The notes under the pieces were generated by a model. It was given only the letters and a program-made list of their open reading frames with translations, did no database searches and had not been told where the DNA came from. DNA of 5,581 nt from Candidatus Zixiibacteriota bacterium (GTDB lineage: Bacteria; Zixibacteria; MSB-5A5; GN15; FEB-12): positions 1-5,581 of the forward strand of contig JACZYS010000168.1 of the NCBI GenBank assembly GCA_022570975.1. Reading direction: 5' to 3'. The position numbers and the translations under genes are program-made. Below are positions 1-5,581 of the stretch, one piece after another (position 1 is the first letter of the stretch; every line of letters starts with the position of its first letter).

Positions 1-2613
1 ACCCAAAGAAAATCGTACGTCCGAGGAAACACCGTTTCCAAATCCCCCAAAATAAAAATTGGCAAATGGAACATCTCTTTTTCCGTCAGAATATCCCAGA
101 GTTGTTCTGATCCAGAGTGAGGAATGATAAACTGGAAGCGGTATGCCCAGGTCAAGATTCTGAATAAGATGAGGGTAGCGGACAGAGTTAACTACCTTTG
201 TGTTTGATATAAGCTCCCATTTTACTCCTTTTTCATAATCTACGGCACCGATAGATCCCTTAATATTGCTGTAACCTATTTTTGCGGTAAATGAGAAAAA
301 GCGGTCAAAAGATGCGTCTATATTTTGATAGTCAGGTAGTTTCTGAAGATTTCCATACCAGGTTGCTCTAAGGGAATAGTTCATCTTCTTGGGTAATCTT
401 TCAAAGAGAGTCCTTTTGTATCCCAGTGAAACAGAATAACCCTTGCGGCTGGTTTTGGTTGGACCAAAGAGGTCATAAAAATCCGCCGAATTATAATTAG
501 CTGATAAATCCCAGGCAAGGTAGTTGTATCCCCAGTCAAGATGAAGTCTTTCTGATTTTTCAAGCTCTTTATCAAGTGAGTAACTAACAGTCAAATGGGA
601 TTTTCTAAAGCCAATGAGTTCGGCAAAATTAATCTTCATACCATAGGCAGCATAATCTTTATAACCTTCCACAATTGGAAACATGGAAGAAATACTCATG
701 TTGGAGAGGCTGTTATATTTTCCTGAATCAATAATCATGGTGTCCAGATCAATAGTAGCCGGTGAGCCGACATTCCACTCTGTTACTATTGGATGTTTTT
801 TTACTACTTCCTGCCCCAGAAAAGTTATGGCGCTTACATCTTCCAAAATTGTGTCTTTTATTTTGACCGGCATGAAGCCTTTGGCCGTGTAATGAAAAAC
901 AACCAAAGAGTCATCTCCGGTAGAAATGGGGCGAAACATTCCAGCCTCACAGTTGGTGACAGCCTCCATGGAATCTCTTGCGAAATCATAACGAAACAGA
1001 TTTGATACACCGGTATAATATGATGAACCATAAAGGTAGTTACCGTCTTCAGTAAAGATGAAATTCATTGGTATAGAATTTCCAAAATCAAATAGGGTCA
1101 CAAAAGAAGTGTCACCATTCATCAATGATTCAATCTCCATTGAAATAAGAGTCTGTCTTCCACTGACTTCGCTTAAAGAGCCCGCCAGTTTCTTGCCATC
1201 GGCTGAAATATCCAAATCATACATGTCTCTGCCAAAAGGCCATGAATATATCTGGTTCCATTCTTCATAAGGATATGGAATTCTTACCACCGTGGAGATT
1301 GCATTAAAATGCCTTACCCCCCACAGGGAGCTGTCGGATTTATTAAAAACCAAATCCCCGACTCTCGCATCTTTCAACACCGTTCTGGATTTTTTTGTAT
1401 GGATATTATATATGACTATATCGCGCCAATCATTATTGTCTATTGTGTAGAAAATGTTACCAGTGCTGGAATCATAGGCAAGTGAAGTTACATAAAAAAG
1501 TGCCGGACCTTTCACATCGCCGTAATTTTTTATTGAACCGTCATCAAGTGAAATTGATGCAATATGTGCCGGCCGGCCGGGATAATAGATAGCCGTTAAA
1601 AGAGAGTTCGTTTTTTTATCATAAAATGCTCTTGATGCAGAGCCGAGGCCTTTTGAGGCTATTGACCGGTATTTGGTAGTCGGATAAAAACGTATTCTAC
1701 CCAAATTTTCTTCTTGAAATATTTTCTCCCACTCAATCCAGTTATCCCATGCGTCATCCATGGAGATACCGTAAACTTTTTTAAACTGGGAACCGAAATA
1801 TGCGCTGGTGCCCGAAACGTGATTAATCCATTCCACCAGAGTTTCCGGACCATATTGTAAAGCAAGATAACTCATAAATCTGGTTCCGTATAGGTAAGAA
1901 TTTACACCTACCAGGAAATCAACTTTTGTTCCTTCTGATTCCAATCCGACCAGGTCATAAAAATGTCCGCTGTCTTTCACCAAAGTTCGAAAAACCATTT
2001 CATCATAAGAGCCCAAAGCACGGCCGTAACCTCCGGCCATCCAGGTTTCAAAAAATACCGCTATTCCTTCGTGATACCAGTAAGGTGCCGAGCGACGAGG
2101 TGAAGTTAAGTATTCATAAATTATTGTGAGGGGATTATCCGTAGAAGCAGAAACCTTACCGCTGAAAAGCCGACGAAAAAATTTATCTTTACCGGAGTAT
2201 TGGTCACCGACGACAATATGAACCAGTTCATGATTCATAATACTGTTAATTCTTTCATTGGCCGGTGCGGTTTCATAGGCATAATTCAAAGGAGCAATTG
2301 CAACTGTTATTCTATTACGCGGAATTGTACTTGCTCCGGCATTTCCGTAATCACTCAAATCATGGAGAATAATGGTAGGCTTTTCATATGGATAAAAATT
2401 CCAGAGTTTTGAATGAAATCTTAGAGAATTTTCATAACACTGGATTGAATAGGGGACCAGAAATGCCTGAGCACTGCTGGCATAAACCAACTTCATATTC
2501 TTGGTTTCAACATAATTAAACTGGGCAAATAAAGATGTGGGTGCGACAATAAGTAAAAGCAATGACAAAACTAATGTCATTTTACCAGATGATAAGAAAA
2601 TTGTACTTTTCAA
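1..2613 (-). CDS. Exported zinc-peptidase / beta-propeller / outer-membrane-barrel fusion protein (3' end cut by window)
   Basis: Seen: 871 codons open without a stop to the window edge, so the C-terminus is missing. The TTG start is preferred: it follows AAAAGGACGGGG, lies after an in-frame TAA, and adds lysines K2 and K11 ahead of a hydrophobic core, making a Sec signal peptide cleaved near A30 (LFA|Q). An ATG at 2580 would lack that positive N-terminus. Residues about 35-310 look like a peptidase-MA/gluzincin domain: HELVH at 128-132 (two histidine ligands, E129 catalytic) and WYHEG at 179-183, with E182 the likely third zinc ligand. Residues about 312-600 carry TolB/PD40-like propeller blades (SADGKK near 470, TEDGNY at 521-526). 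From about 650 on, alternating aromatic/polar strands, DFYDLFG (711-717) and FGGFGN (855-860) suggest a surface-antigen-type barrel. Inferred: a cell-surface or periplasmic-face protease tethered in the outer membrane. Substrate unknown. Family-level call confident; barrel assignment less so. Confidence 0.88.
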   Translation of the reverse strand, partial: MKSTIFLSSGKMTLVLSLLLLIVAPTSLFAQFNYVETKNMKLVYASSAQAFLVPYSIQCYENSLRFHSKLWNFYPYEKPTIILHDLSDYGNAGASTIPRNRITVAIAPLNYAYETAPANERINSIMNHELVHIVVGDQYSGKDKFFRRLFSGKVSASTDNPLTIIYEYLTSPRRSAPYWYHEGIAVFFETWMAGGYGRALGSYDEMVFRTLVKDSGHFYDLVGLESEGTKVDFLVGVNSYLYGTRFMSYLALQYGPETLVEWINHVSGTSAYFGSQFKKVYGISMDDAWDNWIEWEKIFQEENLGRIRFYPTTKYRSIASKGLGSASRAFYDKKTNSLLTAIYYPGRPAHIASISLDDGSIKNYGDVKGPALFYVTSLAYDSSTGNIFYTIDNNDWRDIVIYNIHTKKSRTVLKDARVGDLVFNKSDSSLWGVRHFNAISTVVRIPYPYEEWNQIYSWPFGRDMYDLDISADGKKLAGSLSEVSGRQTLISMEIESLMNGDTSFVTLFDFGNSIPMNFIFTEDGNYLYGSSYYTGVSNLFRYDFARDSMEAVTNCEAGMFRPISTGDDSLVVFHYTAKGFMPVKIKDTILEDVSAITFLGQEVVKKHPIVTEWNVGSPATIDLDTMIIDSGKYNSLSNMSISSMFPIVEGYKDYAAYGMKINFAELIGFRKSHLTVSYSLDKELEKSERLHLDWGYNYLAWDLSANYNSADFYDLFGPTKTSRKGYSVSLGYKRTLFERLPKKMNYSLRATWYGNLQKLPDYQNIDASFDRFFSFTAKIGYSNIKGSIGAVDYEKGVKWELISNTKVVNSVRYPHLIQNLDLGIPLPVYHSSLWIRTTLGYSDGKRDVPFANFYFGGFGNGVSSDVRFSLG

Positions 2614-5581
2614 AATAACCCCGTCCTTTTCCGTAAAGGCTTACTTAGTTCTGTATCAATTAATAGCGATTTAATTCAAGTTAGCAATTATCTATTTTGA
2701 CCGCAAGAAATTATGGCAAAAAAAAACCACGGAATCTTCCGTGGTTTTTTTTATATAAATATCAATCTGGTGACTATCGAGCGGCATTCCAATCTGCTAT
2801 TGCTCTGCTGAATTCAGTACTTCCAATTGCGCGTCTCATTTCGACGTTGGAAAGGGCTCTCTGAAGTGCTGTATTTCTTGCGGCCAGGGCAAAGGCATCA
2901 GTTTTCATCATCAATTGATACGCTGCTGGCACGGCCATGGCTCTTTCAAAACCATCACTAAAGACTAAATCGGCTACTTGCGGAGATCTCATTGCTAAAG
3001 AAAAATCAGTGTCTCCAATCAATCTTCTGAATGCACTTGATCTCATGGCAAGTTTGAAGTCAACATCGGCATATGCTGCACGGAACAAAGCAGAAGCTTT
3101 CATGGCCCGTTTAAATTCACTGAATTCCATTAAGCGGGCAAAAGTTGAATTCTCTTTTGAGGCAAGGTAAAGATCATTCTTGTTGATTGCATCAACAAAT
3201 GCCGGTGCGGCCATAGACAAGCTAAAAGCATCGCTAAAGAATAAGTCGGCTACTCCTGGAGATCTCATTGCTAAAGAAAAATCAGTGTCTCCAATCAATC
3301 TTCTGAATACGCTTGATCTCATGGCAAGTTTAAAGTCAACGTCGGCATAAGCTGCACGAAGCAAAGGAGATTTCATGGCGAGTCTAAAAGCGTCAGTCGT
3401 CAAGTCGTCAGCAATCTTTGGTTCCTTAGAAGCTAAGGCCCATGCTTCACTGACCAACAGGCGACGGAAATCTTCGTTTTCGAGAATTTTGACAATCTTG
3501 TCGTTCTGCAACAGTTCATGCCATTGGGCACCTTCCAGATTTACATCTGCATCTGTGATCTGATCTGACCGATATTTTTCAGCGACTCCAATCGCTCCGG
3601 TCAAATCACCTTCGTTTGGTGGATAATCATAATAAGACACAGCAACAATTACGATAACTGCGACAAAAATGATTCCCATAAACATTTTTACTTTTCCACT
3701 TGTCTTTTGTTCTGGCATGTGAGCCTCCTATGGTTTCTTACTGTTTATAGTTTTCTGTTTCTCTCAAGTTAAATACAAATATTCTTGTTTGATGTTGTTA
3801 AAGTTTCATTATTATTTTCGATATTTCAAGCCAATTCATTATTCTATCGAAAAAACCGGAATATTCCTCTCTTGTAATTCATCTCCAACTCTGAATTTGA
3901 CAGAGATATCGGTAATGCCATTAGTAATCAAGTCGAAATACAAAGTGATATGACTATTACCATGTTTTGAGATCATTATTTTCCCATTTTCAATAATAAT
4001 ATTGTCATTACTACCTTCAATCTGGTTAAAATAAGACATCAAATTGATCTTCTCTTGATTATAAGTAATCTCTAATTGGTTATCAACCTCGGAATTGACA
4101 TTGATTTCTGTTATGAATTGACCATCATTCAGCCTAAATGTCTCAACTAAACAACTTGAAGCACCAGCCAGCAGTTCACTTCTGTTCAGGAATTCGCCTT
4201 CCCAGACAGATTCCGGGTGACTTATTGTACCTGAAACTTCGGAATTGCTGATTGGTATCTGTTCTTTGATAAAATCTGAACTTATTATAAATAAAAACAG
4301 CCCTGCGGCAATGCCTGTTATAAAAGAAAAAGATGGTCTGGCCAAAAACGGCTCAACGAACATCTCTTTCAGTGATGAAGCCAGTGATTTTTTCACTGTT
4401 ACTTCGCTTATTTTCTCAATCTGAACATTCTGAATATTTCTTATTGATCTCATTATGTTTAGTTTTAGTCTGGCCGGTGGATCAATCTCTTTGGTCTGAG
4501 ACAGCTTATCAGAAACAGCCATCAACTCATCAAACAGCCTTCTGGCTTCTGGGTCAAACCGCAAAAGCTCTTGTAACTGCCTGTCTTCAGCTTCGTTAGC
4601 TTCCTTATCCACCACCTTGCTGATTAGTTCAATTTTTGTTTCGTCAATCATATAATTTAATTCCATTTTTTGTGAGTTGTTTGGAAAGTAGCTGCCGAGC
4701 AGTGAACAGTCTTGATTTTACTGTTTTCTCCGGCAGGTCCAATATATAACTGATATCTCTATATGGCAGAGAAACAAAATGTTTCAAGACAATGACTACG
4801 CGATGATCGATTTGAAGTTCGGCAACAGAATCCTGAATTTTTTCTGAAAGAGAGTCTGAGTAATATTTTTCTTCCGGAGTTTTTATTGGCGAGACCATAT
4901 TGTCATCCAGTTCAGAAAACTGATTGCCTCTTTTTTTCCAATTTATCGCTTCGTTCATCATAATTCTGTATATCCAACTAAAAAATTTGTATTCTGATTT
5001 GAAATTCTTAAGATTCTCAAAAGCTCTCATGAATACTATCTGAGTAATATCTTCAGCATCATCATAGTCGTTAACTATTTTAAAGACGGTGTTGAAAATT
5101 ACCTTTTGGTAACGGTCAACAAGCTTTTCAAAATCATCTGTCTTTCCATTTAGACAGTTCTTTATTATTTCATAATCATTCGTTTCAACCATAAATACCA
5201 TCACCGAAGCAAAAGGTTGGTAAGATTAAGAGAGATTTTCTCTAATTTCATACAAATAAGCTCCTCAAAAGAATATGCTCGAATGACAAAACCCGATAAT
5301 GTCCAATTAGTATTGAGCATTCAGGGGCTTTTCGGTTGTTAATGTCAGTTATTACAATTCACTTCCACGCCAGCATATAGTGAGAATAATAGGCGTAATT
5401 CACTCTGAAAGCAACGCATTTCTACATCTATAAACGCTATAATTGGCAAAAGAGCTTGAGCCAATTTCAGAATTATTGGACGATAACCTATTTTAACTGT
5501 TCGGGTTATGCTGATTTGTGGGGGGGGGGGGGGGGGTGGGGGGGTGAAAGGCGAAAAGTGAATTGATTTAGTTTGTTAAAG

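Overview
The window is AT-rich, with all recognisable genes on the minus strand. It suggests a Gram-negative (diderm) bacterium: it encodes an exported protein with an outer-membrane-barrel-like C-terminus, an ECF sigma factor, and a membrane-anchored putative anti-sigma factor. The style (surface protease-propeller-barrel fusion, zinc-less anti-sigma, TTG start) would fit an uncultured FCB-like phylum, but nothing here fixes the taxon.

Layout, in transcription order (right to left). 5252-5581 has no convincing gene. It holds a striking G17-T-G7 tract, a 7-bp inverted repeat and the probable promoter/leader of the sigma operon. A 16-codon leader ORF (5201-5251) with a strong Shine-Dalgarno ends at the sigma gene. 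The ECF sigma factor (4644-5192 preferred) overlaps a single-pass putative anti-sigma factor (3839-4666). After a 120-bp gap with a strong ribosome binding site comes a 314-residue, N-terminally anchored protein built almost entirely of 18-19-residue helical repeats (2774-3718), part of which was recently duplicated at the DNA level. A perfect hairpin with T tracts on both sides (2718-2752) ends this unit.

The separate gene at the left (1-2613, cut by the window edge) encodes an exported protein. It has a gluzincin-type zinc peptidase domain (HELVH then WYHEG), a TolB/PD40-like beta-propeller, and a C-terminal region resembling an outer-membrane barrel.

Inferred working model: the sigma/anti-sigma pair forms a cell-envelope signalling switch. 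The repeat protein, facing the periplasm, is either a partner in sensing or a product of the regulon. The repeat protein and its link to the sigma/anti-sigma pair are the most novel part of the window. The relation of the left-hand gene to this system is unproven, because the terminator separates them.
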